The notes: a model not told the origin generated them from the letters alone. A DNA stretch of 64,000 nt from CAZNPH01 sp964574985 (GCA_964574985.1 CAZNPH010000011.1:51056-115055); one strand, 5' to 3'; shown: positions 26,314 to 35,237, counted from the first letter of the stretch. Program-made: numbers and translations.

Positions 26314-29292
26314 TCAGTTGATCTTTCTGACAAATACCCTTGCATCCTTGCTGAAAACCAGGGAGTCTTTCTGGGAAAGCACTGCCGGGACGGCAAGTTT
26401 GGTTTTGTTATCCAATATTGCGGTGCCGGTCAGCAGGATGCCCACCTTGCCCTTCAGGCTGATCTTTCCCTGTTCGTCGGGGACTACAATATCCCCCTGG
26501 CTCAGCCATTGCCTCAATTCGGCCTGCCTCCAGTCGGTGTATGGTTTTTCCCTGCTCAGGAGATTTTCAGCGAACCGGGTGCAGGCGAATTTCCACAGGC
26601 GTTGTTCCAGTTCCTCCGACTTTTTTATGATCTGGCACATCTTGTGGGTTGACATCCACAGGACGGTCACGGGCGATTCTGCAGTGACCGTTGCCGTCCG
26701 GGTGAGTCCGGTCAGCACAGCCATTTCCCCGATCACACTTCCGGGTCCCAGTAAATCAATGATTTTGCTGTCAATGGTTACTTTGACCTGTCCCCTGACG
26801 ATCACAAACAATCCCTCCGCCGTTCCATGTTCCCTGAGCAGCATATCGCCCACCGAGTATACGCGGTTCTGGAAAGAGTCCACGATCTCGGTGAATGTTT
26901 TGCTCTTCAGGTCCTGCAGCCAGCTGATCTCCCTGAGCAGTTCCACGGGCTTGGGTATCTCGAACCTGGGAGGTGAATCCATCAGCTTTTTCATCCTCAC
27001 TTCAATGTTTGCGTGCATTTTGGAAGCCTCTTCCATGTCGATCCTCCCCTTGTTCAACAGTCTGTCCAGTGTCCTTTTTTCATAATTGAGCACCGAGCGG
27101 ATGGCCTGCCGGGTGGCAATGGCACTGTAAATTTCCGGGTAGGAATTGCGCAGGTTCCTCAGGAAAGTGAGTCCGTGAATCCTGTTCTCATTGATCTCGT
27201 TTTCGATGATCTCAAGGGTATGTTCACTGATCTCCCCATCTTCATCGCTCTGGCTGATCAACATGTTCTCAACGAGTTTCAGGTTTTCTTCCTGAGCAAA
27301 AACAAAACCTCTTGCCGAGTCATATCCGGTGGCCAGCCGCTCAAAGAACACGCTTCGGGCAAGTTTCCGGATCCAGTTAAAGGGAAGGCTTTGCATCCAG
27401 CCCAGGATCCCGGGGGTTTTCCATTCCTGTTCCAGGTCTTTTCTTTGGGACAGTGAGATCTCTCCGCCTTTGTCAATGATCTCATTCAATGCATCCGTCA
27501 GTTTTCTTACCGAATGTGCCCCGATAAGTCCGTCCCTGAACTGACTCCAGTAGCTGCTCTTTTCTTTTTCCAGGATCCTTCGGCGGGTTTCGGCTATGGT
27601 GGATTCACCAAGCTCCAGATTTTCATCTATTTCCGGTTTTTCCGGCAGGTATTTGCTGACCGTTTCCCAGTTCGCACGGCTCAGGAACCGGTCCCTCTTC
27701 AGCTTGTTCATGGAGTTTTCAGAGCTTTGTCTGAGAAATTTTCTGGCCGACAGCATCATAAGGGCTTTGGCGGGTGCGATTTTGGTCAGCCCCAGCTTGC
27801 CGACCAAAAAACGGATGGTAGTGGCATTGATCAGCAGGGTCATGGTAACGATCCCGGCGGTAAGGAACAGGAACTGATCCCGGATCCCCTGGTCGATGCT
27901 TTGTTCGGCGGATACGATCAGTGCAAGGGCAAGTCCGATCGCTCCCCTCAGTGCCCCCCACCAGAGCACCATGGCATTTTTGGGGGAGAGTCCGTACCCC
28001 GCCTTCCGCATAAAGGGATAAAGCAGTAAAATGACCAGGGCTCTGACAATGTGTATTCCCACATAAATGAGCAATAGCAGGATGATGTTGTTGTAGGATA
28101 TTTTGGCCTGGTTGGCGATGACCACACCCACAATAATAAAGATAAGTGTATTGGCGATGAAAGCCGCCAGTTCCCAGAATTCATGAAGGAAATGTTCCAC
28201 TTCGGGACTTATCCTTGTTTTCCCGATGCCGGCCATCAGCAAACCCAGAGCCACGAGTCCGAGTACCCCCGAGACATGCAAAAAGCTTTCAGCCACGAAA
28301 AAAGTCAGGTACGCGGCGGCAATGATCACCGTAATCTCGATCAGCGCATCGTTCAGTACTTTTTTGACCCATGTAATGGTAATCCACCCGAAAATGAGTC
28401 CGACCAGCGTTCCTCCCAATGCCACCCGCACAAATTCCATGGCCGGGGAAGCAGAATCTCCTGATCCGGTAATGATCACAAGAAAAACCATGAACAGGAC
28501 AATGGCTGTTCCGTCATTCAGCAAGGATTCTCCTTCGATAAGGGTGCCCAGTTTTTTGCTTGTGCCCAGCTCCTTGAGCAAAGAAACCACGGCCACCGGA
28601 TCGGTGGCTGAAATTACCGTGCCGAAAAGCAATGCCAGCGGCCAGCTCCATCTGGCAAAGCCGATTCCGGAAAATTTCAGGCTCATGACAATGGTGCCGG
28701 TGAGCAGTAATGCAGTGATGATCCCGGGAACGGCAAGGAGAAAAGCATTGGTGAAAGTTTTCTTAAAAGTATGGACATCCATGGCAAAGGCCGCCTCGAA
28801 GATCAAGGTAGGCAAAAATACGAAAAGGATCAGGTGGGGATCGATGTGTCCGGCCCACTGGATAACATCTCCCAGAAAATCCAGACTGAATGTAAAGGAT
28901 CCGATATGCCAGGAGGTAAACCAGCCGAGCCTCTGGGCTGCGCCCAGCAGTAATCCGATGAGCAACAGGGTGACTGTGTAGGGAAGGGGGCTTTTTCTGA
29001 GCCAGTGTCTTGTCCCCGCACCGATAATCAACGCGATGATGACAAAAAGCAAAGGATTCATGTTCCCGCCGTGCCCACCGTTTTCCTCATGGACTGCATG
29101 TTCCTGCTGTGCAGAATGTGGTTGGTTTTCCGGGGCACTGGTTGTTTCTGCCTCCGTATAAAACACCCGGTTGGCGGCCAGCCGGTTTTCTGCGAAAACC
29201 ATGCCGGAAGGTTGTACCGCATTGCTGCCGAGGCTAAGGAAGAAGAACAAAAGCAAGGATAGCACGGATCGGGCATGTCGCTGCATGGGCAT
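26314..29292 (-). CDS. CPA1 Na+/H+ antiporter fused to a cyclic-nucleotide-binding domain (SOS1-like)
   Basis: 992 residues. An N-terminal signal-like segment and a His/Glu-rich linker precede about 12-13 membrane helices. Antiporter motifs are ATDPVAVVSLLKELG (about 228-242) and EGESLLNDGTAIVLF (about 253-267), which closely resemble plant SOS1. A long cytoplasmic region (about 520-780) with charged helices follows, then a CNMP-binding domain (about 790-900) with GPGSVIGEMAVL and TRTATV near 848-868. The phosphate-binding cassette Glu and Arg are both present, so nucleotide binding is plausible. Probably exports Na+ under ligand or tail control. It has a TATTTTTG -7 element 42 bases upstream. 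Confidence 0.88.
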   Translation of the reverse strand: MPMQRHARSVLSLLLFFFLSLGSNAVQPSGMVFAENRLAANRVFYTEAETTSAPENQPHSAQQEHAVHEENGGHGGNMNPLLFVIIALIIGAGTRHWLRKSPLPYTVTLLLIGLLLGAAQRLGWFTSWHIGSFTFSLDFLGDVIQWAGHIDPHLILFVFLPTLIFEAAFAMDVHTFKKTFTNAFLLAVPGIITALLLTGTIVMSLKFSGIGFARWSWPLALLFGTVISATDPVAVVSLLKELGTSKKLGTLIEGESLLNDGTAIVLFMVFLVIITGSGDSASPAMEFVRVALGGTLVGLIFGWITITWVKKVLNDALIEITVIIAAAYLTFFVAESFLHVSGVLGLVALGLLMAGIGKTRISPEVEHFLHEFWELAAFIANTLIFIIVGVVIANQAKISYNNIILLLLIYVGIHIVRALVILLLYPFMRKAGYGLSPKNAMVLWWGALRGAIGLALALIVSAEQSIDQGIRDQFLFLTAGIVTMTLLINATTIRFLVGKLGLTKIAPAKALMMLSARKFLRQSSENSMNKLKRDRFLSRANWETVSKYLPEKPEIDENLELGESTIAETRRRILEKEKSSYWSQFRDGLIGAHSVRKLTDALNEIIDKGGEISLSQRKDLEQEWKTPGILGWMQSLPFNWIRKLARSVFFERLATGYDSARGFVFAQEENLKLVENMLISQSDEDGEISEHTLEIIENEINENRIHGLTFLRNLRNSYPEIYSAIATRQAIRSVLNYEKRTLDRLLNKGRIDMEEASKMHANIEVRMKKLMDSPPRFEIPKPVELLREISWLQDLKSKTFTEIVDSFQNRVYSVGDMLLREHGTAEGLFVIVRGQVKVTIDSKIIDLLGPGSVIGEMAVLTGLTRTATVTAESPVTVLWMSTHKMCQIIKKSEELEQRLWKFACTRFAENLLSREKPYTDWRQAELRQWLSQGDIVVPDEQGKISLKGKVGILLTGTAILDNKTKLAVPAVLSQKDSLVFSKDARVFVRKIN

Positions 29293-29333
29293 GAATGTTG
29301 ATGGTTGAATACAGACTTTCAGCGCACAATTTA

Positions 29334-29341
29334 CAAAAATA
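29334..29341 (-). promoter_or_regulatory. Putative -7 element of the antiporter operon
   Basis: Minus strand TATTTTTG, an exact TAnnTTTG match, in the divergent gap with the SPOR gene. No -33 TTG at the expected distance. Confidence 0.5.
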
Positions 29342-29406
29342 TTGGAACTGAAATGCGTTCGGTTATGAAATGCTGTCGGATATGCATATCAACCGGAAAT
29401 TTTATT

Positions 29407-29414
29407 TAATTTTA
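29407..29414 (+). promoter_or_regulatory. Putative -7 element of the SPOR-purF pair
   Basis: TAATTTTA followed by C, 20 bases before the ATG of the SPOR gene; identical to the octamer before aspS and mraZ. Confidence 0.4.
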
Positions 29415-29433
29415 CTCCATAAAGCAGGACCCG

Positions 29434-29904
29434 ATGATCAGAATGCTGCTCCTTCTTTCAGTTTGCAGTTTATGTTTTCAGGTGAGCCTGTATTGCCAGT
29501 CCCGGGAGGGCAATCCGCCTCCAAACAATATTTTCCTCGAGCTTGAAGACACAGGATCAGGAGAGGGCAGGGTAAGGATCACACAGGATGAAAAACTTTA
29601 CGAACTGGTTAGCAAGCATGTAAAGCTCAATAAGGATGCAGGGGGAGTCCCCGGTTACCGGATCAGGATTTTTTCGGATTCCGGACAGAAAGCCAGACAG
29701 AATGCACGGGAAGTGCGGGCCAGATTCCTCGAAAAATATGAAGACATCGAGATCTACATGGAGTACGATGTGCCTTATTTCAAGTTATACGCAGGCGATT
29801 GCAGGACAAAGAGCGAAGCTATCAAATTGTTGGGAAAACTGAAAAGGGATTTTCCCAATGCCTTCATCATCAACGACCGGATAAATGTTGATTATCAAAA
29901 ATGA
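29434..29904 (+). CDS. Exported SPOR-domain protein
   Basis: 156 residues. Signal peptide (about 1-22, ending SLYCQS), a short linker, then an SPOR-like domain (GYRIRIFSDSGQKARQNA, YDVPYFKLYAGDCRTKSEA, LLGKLKRDFPNAFIIND). SPOR domains bind denuded glycan strands at division sites. The ATG of the purF-like gene overlaps its stop (ATGA), so the two are translated together despite different functions. Confidence 0.82.
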   Translation: MIRMLLLLSVCSLCFQVSLYCQSREGNPPPNNIFLELEDTGSGEGRVRITQDEKLYELVSKHVKLNKDAGGVPGYRIRIFSDSGQKARQNAREVRARFLEKYEDIEIYMEYDVPYFKLYAGDCRTKSEAIKLLGKLKRDFPNAFIINDRINVDYQK

Positions 29905-31802
29905 GTGACAAGATAAAACACGAATGTGGTGTGGCCATTGTCAGGTTGTTGAAACCGCTTGAATACTATCAGTTAAAATATGGAACCTGGATGTACGGTC
30001 TGAACAAACTGTACCTGTTGATGGAAAAACAACACAACAGGGGACAGGACGGTGCCGGACTGGCTTGCATCAATTTTGACCTTCCTCCGGGGAAAAAATA
30101 TCTCCACCGGCAAAGATCCTGCGATGACTCCTCGATCGACCAGGTTTTCAAAAAGGTCAATTCCAATTTCAAAAAGATCAAACGAAGAAAACCGGAATTG
30201 TTGAATGATGCCGCATGGTGCAAACAGAATCTCCCCTTTGTGGGAGAACTGTATCTGGGCCATTTGCGTTATGGCACCTTTGGCAAAAACAAACTGGAAA
30301 CGGTTCATCCGGTTTGGAGACAAAACAACTGGAAATCAAGGAATCTGGTTATGGCGGGCAATTTCACCCTGACCAACGTGGATGATCTGTTCGGGATCCT
30401 GATCGACCTGGGGCAGCATCCAAAGGATTTCAATGATACGGTCACGGTTCTTGAGAATGTAGGTCATTTTCTGGACATGGAAAATCAGCGTCTTTTTGAC
30501 AAGTTCAAAAAAGAAGGAGTCGAAAACCGGGGAATATCCGCATTGATCTCGGAAAAACTGGATATAGCCAGGATATTGAAGGATTCAAGCAAAAAATGGG
30601 ATGGCGGATACATCATTGCAGGACTTATCGGACATGGAGATGCTTTTGTTTACAGGGATCCCTGGGGGATCCGGCCGGGTTATTATTACCATGATGAAGA
30701 AGTGGCCGTGGTGGCATCGGAAAGACCGGCCATACAAACGGTTATGGATCTGGAAGCCGAAGACATCAGGGAAATAGATCCGGGACATGCGGTCATCATC
30801 AGGAAGAACGGCACGATTTCCATGGAAAAAGTCAGAAAACCTTTTGAGAGAAGATCCTGCTCCTTTGAACGCATATATTTTTCCAGGGGCGGAGACCAGG
30901 ATATATACAGGGAAAGAAAAATGCTCGGGGAGTTGCTGACCCCGGTCATTCTCAAGGCAATTGATCACGACATACCCAATACCGTTTTTTCTTTTATTCC
31001 CAATACCGCGGAATCCGCTTTCTACGGAATGCTGAAAGGGATCGAGGATGTTCTGGTCCGGGAAAAGATGACAAAGATCAAACAATCAAGGGGCGATATC
31101 CCGGAAGAGAAACTGCGGGAAATCATAACCCTGCGGCCCAGGGTTGAAAAGATCGCCATCAAGGACATCAAGCTCAGGACGTTCATTGCACAGGATAAGG
31201 GCCGGGGGGATCTTGTGGCCCATATTTATGATATTACTTACGGAACCATCCGGAAAGGCATCGACAATATGGTCATTATTGATGATTCCATTGTCCGGGG
31301 AACAACACTGAGGGAAAGTATACTGAAGATACTAGACCGGCTGGGCCCCAGGCAAATCGTGGTGGTGTCATCCTGTCCGCAGATCCGCTATCCCGATTGT
31401 TACGGGATCGATATGGCCAAATTGTCTGATTTCATTGCATTCAGGGCAGCCATTGCACTGCTCAGGGAGCAGAAAATGGAATCGGTCATCAATGATGTGT
31501 ATAAGCAATGCCTGGAGGAACAAAAAAAACCCAGGGAAAAAACAGTCAATGTGGTCAAGCAGATATACAAACCTTTTACGGCGGATCAGATATCCCGAAA
31601 AATCGGGGAACTTCTCAAATCAGGCAATCTGAATGCACAGGTTAAAATCGTCTATCAAAGCATCGAAAATCTGCACAAGGCATGCCCTGACCATCGGGGA
31701 GACTGGTATTTTACCGGCAATTACCCCACCCCCGGAGGGAATAAAGTAGCCGTTACATCATTCATCAACTTTATTGAGGGGAAAGATATCAGGGCCTACT
31801 GA
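29901..31802 (+). CDS. PurF-like amidophosphoribosyltransferase, long Bacteroidota form
   Basis: 633 residues, longer than typical PurF (~470-520). The N-terminal class II glutamine amidotransferase domain has its nucleophile Cys at residue 9 (KHECGVAI), preceded by eight residues that could be a cleaved propeptide. QHNRGQDGAGLA, LGHLRYGTFG and GDAFVYRDPWGIRPG follow. The phosphoribosyltransferase domain contains VIIDDSIVRGTTLRES near 457-472. It may make 5-phosphoribosylamine for purine synthesis. Many Bacteroidota also have a canonical PurF, so this paralogue's exact role is uncertain. Confidence 0.85.
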   Translation: MSDKIKHECGVAIVRLLKPLEYYQLKYGTWMYGLNKLYLLMEKQHNRGQDGAGLACINFDLPPGKKYLHRQRSCDDSSIDQVFKKVNSNFKKIKRRKPELLNDAAWCKQNLPFVGELYLGHLRYGTFGKNKLETVHPVWRQNNWKSRNLVMAGNFTLTNVDDLFGILIDLGQHPKDFNDTVTVLENVGHFLDMENQRLFDKFKKEGVENRGISALISEKLDIARILKDSSKKWDGGYIIAGLIGHGDAFVYRDPWGIRPGYYYHDEEVAVVASERPAIQTVMDLEAEDIREIDPGHAVIIRKNGTISMEKVRKPFERRSCSFERIYFSRGGDQDIYRERKMLGELLTPVILKAIDHDIPNTVFSFIPNTAESAFYGMLKGIEDVLVREKMTKIKQSRGDIPEEKLREIITLRPRVEKIAIKDIKLRTFIAQDKGRGDLVAHIYDITYGTIRKGIDNMVIIDDSIVRGTTLRESILKILDRLGPRQIVVVSSCPQIRYPDCYGIDMAKLSDFIAFRAAIALLREQKMESVINDVYKQCLEEQKKPREKTVNVVKQIYKPFTADQISRKIGELLKSGNLNAQVKIVYQSIENLHKACPDHRGDWYFTGNYPTPGGNKVAVTSFINFIEGKDIRAY

Positions 31803-31816
31803 ATGATTTTTTGCCT

Positions 31817-32752
31817 CTATTTCTGGTCCGCCGGGTCGTAGGTGGAAATGTGCCTTTCTACCTTGGCTTTGTAGATCTCGTTGATGGTGATTATCATGGC
31901 CGTTTCTTCGACTTTCCCGAAATGGTTATTCAGAACTGTTCCGAATGTTTTCATTGACGGGGAAAGGTTCATGTAGGCATTGATCAGTGGAGGTATGTTT
32001 TCCCCGAAAGCCCTGACTTTCTGTGAAAGTGTTTTGTAATCTTCTATGTACGTATCCCCGTCAAAGATCCTTTTCATCTCTTCCAGGTCCATATGGGTAC
32101 TGATCGGATCGATGGGAGTAACCAGGTTCTCGTTGTCGGGAAAATGTTTTTCCAGGAAATACAGGATCAGGTTCCTGGCCCGCTGATTGTAATTGCGGTA
32201 CATGGTAACTTTGCCGAAAAAATATTTTTTTGAAGGATTGTTGATCACCAGCGTTCCCAATCCGTCCCACAAATTGTCCAACGCGTATATGCCTTTGTTC
32301 TGGCGGCTGGTGCTCTGGTAAACGGGCTGAACGAAGGATCTTCCCAGCTCAATGGTATGGGGCAGGTATTTTTTTTTGAATTGCTCGGAAAAATGAAAAA
32401 GCCTGGAAGTTGCGAGCTTATCTGCCGCATGCCGGGTCACCTCCTCATCACAGATGAAAAAACGGTATCCTCCGAGAATTTCTTCCTTCAGGGGATCCCA
32501 TACGATCAGCTGGCTATAGGGGTGATCTGAGATGTCATATTCATCAATATCCAGTTCCTTTCCCGTTCCCCCTCCGGCTTTCCGGAAGGTCAGTTCCCTG
32601 AGCCGGCCGATCTCCCGCATGAGGTTCGGAGAATCTTTGTGGGTGAAGATGTATAGTTCATTGTCCCCGTTGTTGGTCCGGCGCACAAAATTCTCCTGGG
32701 TCAACTCATCATACAGCAATTTCTTTTCTACGGGGGGAATGATTTCTTTCAT
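31817..32752 (-). CDS. glsB: GNAT-type N-acyltransferase (OlsB/GlsB-like, 'hemolysin' family)
   Basis: 311 residues from the ATG at 32752 (MKEIIPPVEKKLLYDE); the frame extends 39 unconserved residues further. Landmarks: LRELTFRKAGGGTG, DHPYSQLIVWDPLKEEILGG-type core (YSQLIVWDP), LPHTIELGRSFVQPVYQ near 166-182, and IYALDNLWDGLGTLV. The family transfers an acyl chain from acyl-ACP to an amino group (ornithine in OlsB; glycine in Bacteroides GlsB). Paired with a PlsC-type gene directly upstream, as in the glycine-lipid genes of Bacteroides. The substrate is inferred from this pairing. Confidence 0.75.
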   Translation of the reverse strand: MKEIIPPVEKKLLYDELTQENFVRRTNNGDNELYIFTHKDSPNLMREIGRLRELTFRKAGGGTGKELDIDEYDISDHPYSQLIVWDPLKEEILGGYRFFICDEEVTRHAADKLATSRLFHFSEQFKKKYLPHTIELGRSFVQPVYQSTSRQNKGIYALDNLWDGLGTLVINNPSKKYFFGKVTMYRNYNQRARNLILYFLEKHFPDNENLVTPIDPISTHMDLEEMKRIFDGDTYIEDYKTLSQKVRAFGENIPPLINAYMNLSPSMKTFGTVLNNHFGKVEETAMIITINEIYKAKVERHISTYDPADQK

Positions 32753-32793
32753 GTTGTTCTGTTGTAGACCTTGTAAACCTTCAAAGTTAAAAA

Positions 32794-33657
32794 TTATTTT
32801 AAACTTCCTAAAGATACAGTTTCTCCTCTGCCAATGGCATATACGAGGTTTCTGACCTCTTCGGCCCATTGGGCAGGTTTCTTGCTTCGATCGAACAATT
32901 TCCAGGGAATGGGTTTTCCGAAACGAACACTGACCGACTGGTTCCTGTGCTTGTATGCTTCATCCACAAGATAGAACATTTCCAGGTTCCATTTGATGCC
33001 CAGGAATTTGCGTATATTGGCCAGGTTGTAGAAGAAATCGGTGTTCCTGCCGCTGAAATGAACCGGGATCACATCCCGCCGGTAACGAACGGCCTGGGTG
33101 ATGAAATTCTTTTTCCAGGGCAAGTCCTGGATTTTTCCCTTGATCTTTCTGGACACCAGGCCGGAAGGAAACGTGATGATCTGAGCGTCTGAACGCAACA
33201 CCCGGTCGATCAGCCTGACATTTTCCCGGGCTTGTCCGCCATGCTTGTTAATGGGCACAAAGACCCCTCCCATGTTTTTGATGTTCATCAGGATGTCATT
33301 GACCAGGACCTTCACATCGGGGAAATGACTTCTCACGATGGTGATCAGGATCATTCCGTCGAATCCTCCGAGTGGATGGTTGGAAGCAAAAATAAGCCTG
33401 CCCCGGCCGGGGATGTTCTCTTTCCCTGCAATATGGCAGTATATGTTGAATTCATCGATGGTGGCCCGGGCAAATTCCACATCCTTCTTTTGCCCGTGCC
33501 TGGCAAGGAATTCATTGATATAATCCTCATGAACGATCTTTCTGAGATATCTGTATACAAAACCCGGTATCCAGGGTGCAAGGGCAGGGTTCTTCTGATG
33601 GAAAGTCTTTTTGACATCCACACGGTCCAGGTGTTCATCCGTTTTCTTTTGATTCAT
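32794..33657 (-). CDS. glsA: PlsC-type O-acyltransferase (OlsA/GlsA-like)
   Basis: 287 residues. The acyltransferase motif I is ASNHPLGGFDGM (about 90-101), with His and Asp five residues apart rather than the canonical four; further motifs are GGVFVPINKHGG and IITFPSGLVSR. It would add the second acyl chain to an N-acyl amino acid. First gene of the pair; the N-acyltransferase gene starts 41 bp downstream. A TAGCTTTA element on the minus strand lies 32 bases upstream of the ATG. Confidence 0.78.
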   Translation of the reverse strand: MNQKKTDEHLDRVDVKKTFHQKNPALAPWIPGFVYRYLRKIVHEDYINEFLARHGQKKDVEFARATIDEFNIYCHIAGKENIPGRGRLIFASNHPLGGFDGMILITIVRSHFPDVKVLVNDILMNIKNMGGVFVPINKHGGQARENVRLIDRVLRSDAQIITFPSGLVSRKIKGKIQDLPWKKNFITQAVRYRRDVIPVHFSGRNTDFFYNLANIRKFLGIKWNLEMFYLVDEAYKHRNQSVSVRFGKPIPWKLFDRSKKPAQWAEEVRNLVYAIGRGETVSLGSLK

Positions 33658-33688
33658 CCGGCTTGTATTTACCTTGCGTTTACCGGCA

Positions 33689-33696
33689 TAAAGCTA
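33689..33696 (-). promoter_or_regulatory. Putative -7 element of the acyltransferase pair
   Basis: Minus strand TAGCTTTA, a TAnnTTTA form, 32 bases before the ATG at 33657. The 210-bp gap between here and mraZ contains this element, the MraZ operator repeats and nothing else recognisable. Confidence 0.35.
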
Positions 33697-33793
33697 ATAA
33701 ATATTCATGTTGGTTCCGGTACGCCGGGCAGCCAAAATGAGGAAAGTCTGATGCAGCGGGAAGCATACGTTTCAGGAAAGTTATTAACAGTAG

Positions 33794-33827
33794 TGGTAAA
33801 AAATGGGTAAAAGTGGTGAAAAGTGGT
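33794..33827 (+). promoter_or_regulatory. Probable MraZ operator: four TGG(T/G) direct repeats at 10-bp spacing
   Basis: TGGT 33794, TGGG 33804, TGGT 33814 and TGGT 33824 are exactly 10 bp apart with A-rich spacers. MraZ of other bacteria binds direct repeats of TGGGN (or AAAGTG) with one helical turn between them upstream of its own gene. The array ends just before the candidate -7 element (33839-33846), so bound MraZ would block the promoter. Confidence 0.85.
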
Positions 33828-33838
33828 ATTTTTTTACG

Positions 33839-33846
33839 TAATTTTA
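33839..33846 (+). promoter_or_regulatory. Putative -7 element of the division and cell-wall cluster
   Basis: TAATTTTA preceded by CG and followed by CC, 23 bases before the mraZ ATG. A -33 box 20 bases upstream would fall inside the operator repeats. Confidence 0.45.
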
Positions 33847-33868
33847 CCTTTTAAATGATGACCGGACC

Positions 33869-34342
33869 ATGAAAACGTTCATCGGTGATTATTCGTGCCG
33901 CGTGGATTCAAAAGGGCGCATCATGCTTCCGGCGGCCTTCAAGAGACAAATGACGGGCCCCGGAGAAGACCGCTTCGTGGTCAAGGGAGACATATTTGAA
34001 AAATGTCTGATCCTCTTTCCCGTCGACGAATGGGAACGGCAAAACAAGATCATCAGGAAGAATACTAATCCTTTCAACAGGGAACACGGCAGGTTTTTGA
34101 GAAATTTTTACAGGGGTACCGCCGAGATCCAGCTGGATTCCAACAACAGGATGTTGATTCCGAAAAGGTTGCTGGATTATGCATCCATCGGCAATGAGGT
34201 TATCCTGGCAGGACAAACCGGCAGGATCGAGATATGGGCGTCCGGACTCTACCGCGAAACTTCGGAGACCGGTGAGGAATTTGCTGCAATGGCCGAAAAG
34301 ATCCTGGGAAATTCTCTGTCCGAAACAGATGATGAAGCATGA
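33869..34342 (+). CDS. mraZ: Transcriptional regulator MraZ
   Basis: 157 residues with two SpoVT/AbrB-like MraZ repeats: the first around 7-50 (DSKGRIMLPAAFKRQM) and the second around 80-125 (DSNNRMLIPKRLLDYA). It forms a multimeric ring that binds direct repeats upstream of the operon and represses it. First gene of the cluster; its stop overlaps the ATG of rsmH. The matching repeats sit about 42-75 bases upstream. Confidence 0.96.
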   Translation: MKTFIGDYSCRVDSKGRIMLPAAFKRQMTGPGEDRFVVKGDIFEKCLILFPVDEWERQNKIIRKNTNPFNREHGRFLRNFYRGTAEIQLDSNNRMLIPKRLLDYASIGNEVILAGQTGRIEIWASGLYRETSETGEEFAAMAEKILGNSLSETDDEA

Positions 34343-35235
34343 TACGCCATGAACCCGTAATGCTGAAAGAATGCATCGAAGGATTGAATATCAGGCCGGA
34401 CGGAACATATGTGGATGCAACCTATGGTGGGGGAGGGCATGCACGGGCAATTCAGGAAAGACTGCCGGAAGGCAGTCTGATCGCCTTTGACCGTGATAAA
34501 GAAGCCGGGACCGGGTTACCGGATGAAAGCCGGTTCCTTTTCATAAACGGAAATTTCAGGCATCTTACGAACTATATGAAATATTACGGGATAAAGAAAA
34601 TTGACGGATTGATCGGCGATCTGGGCATTTCATCCCATCAACTGGACAAACCGGAGCGCGGTTTTTCATTCAGGTTTGACGGGAAGCTGGATATGCGGAT
34701 GAATCCGGATGCGGAAACAAAAGCCGCCGATGTAATCAACGAATATCCCCGGGAAAAGCTGGTAGCGGTTTTCAGGGAATACGGGGAAGTGAAAAATGCG
34801 GGCGGATTGGCAGAAAAGATCACAAAAGCAAGGGAGCAAAAAAGATTGCTCGGGATTAATGAATTCATCGGGGTCATTGATCCCTGTGTCCCCCGTAAAA
34901 ACAGGAATAAATACCTGGCCAGGGTTTTTCAGGCATTGAGGATCGAAGTAAATGATGAACTCGCTGCTCTCCGGGAATTGTTAAAACAAGCTACCGGCCT
35001 GTTGAAGGAGGGCGGCAGAATGGTAATGGTTACCTATCATTCGCTTGAAGACCGGCTGGTGAAGAATTATTTCAGGACAGGGAATTTTTCCGGAGAGGTA
35101 AAAAAGGATTTTTATGGAAACATAAAAGCTCCCCTGAAGTTGGTCAACAAGCGTGTTATTACCCCTTCTGAAGAGGAGATCGCTTCCAACAGCAGGGCCA
35201 GGAGTGCCAGGTTGAGGATCGCGGAAAAAATTTGA
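34339..35235 (+). CDS. rsmH: 16S rRNA (cytosine-1402-N4)-methyltransferase
   Basis: 298 residues. SAM-binding start RHEPVMLKECIEGL and VDATYGGGGHARAI (30-43); GDLGISSHQLD near 94-104, RGFSFRFDGKLDMRMNP near 108-124, and MVTYHSLEDRLVKNYF near 231-246. Complete. Translationally coupled to mraZ (ATGA overlap). Confidence 0.97.
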   Translation: MIRHEPVMLKECIEGLNIRPDGTYVDATYGGGGHARAIQERLPEGSLIAFDRDKEAGTGLPDESRFLFINGNFRHLTNYMKYYGIKKIDGLIGDLGISSHQLDKPERGFSFRFDGKLDMRMNPDAETKAADVINEYPREKLVAVFREYGEVKNAGGLAEKITKAREQKRLLGINEFIGVIDPCVPRKNRNKYLARVFQALRIEVNDELAALRELLKQATGLLKEGGRMVMVTYHSLEDRLVKNYFRTGNFSGEVKKDFYGNIKAPLKLVNKRVITPSEEEIASNSRARSARLRIAEKI

Positions 35236-35237
35236 TC

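Noticed and set aside
33739..33760. GAGGAAAGTC, like the conserved start of RNase P RNA
   Set aside because: The gap before mraZ is only ~210 bp and lacks the rest of the RNase P RNA core. Chance match.
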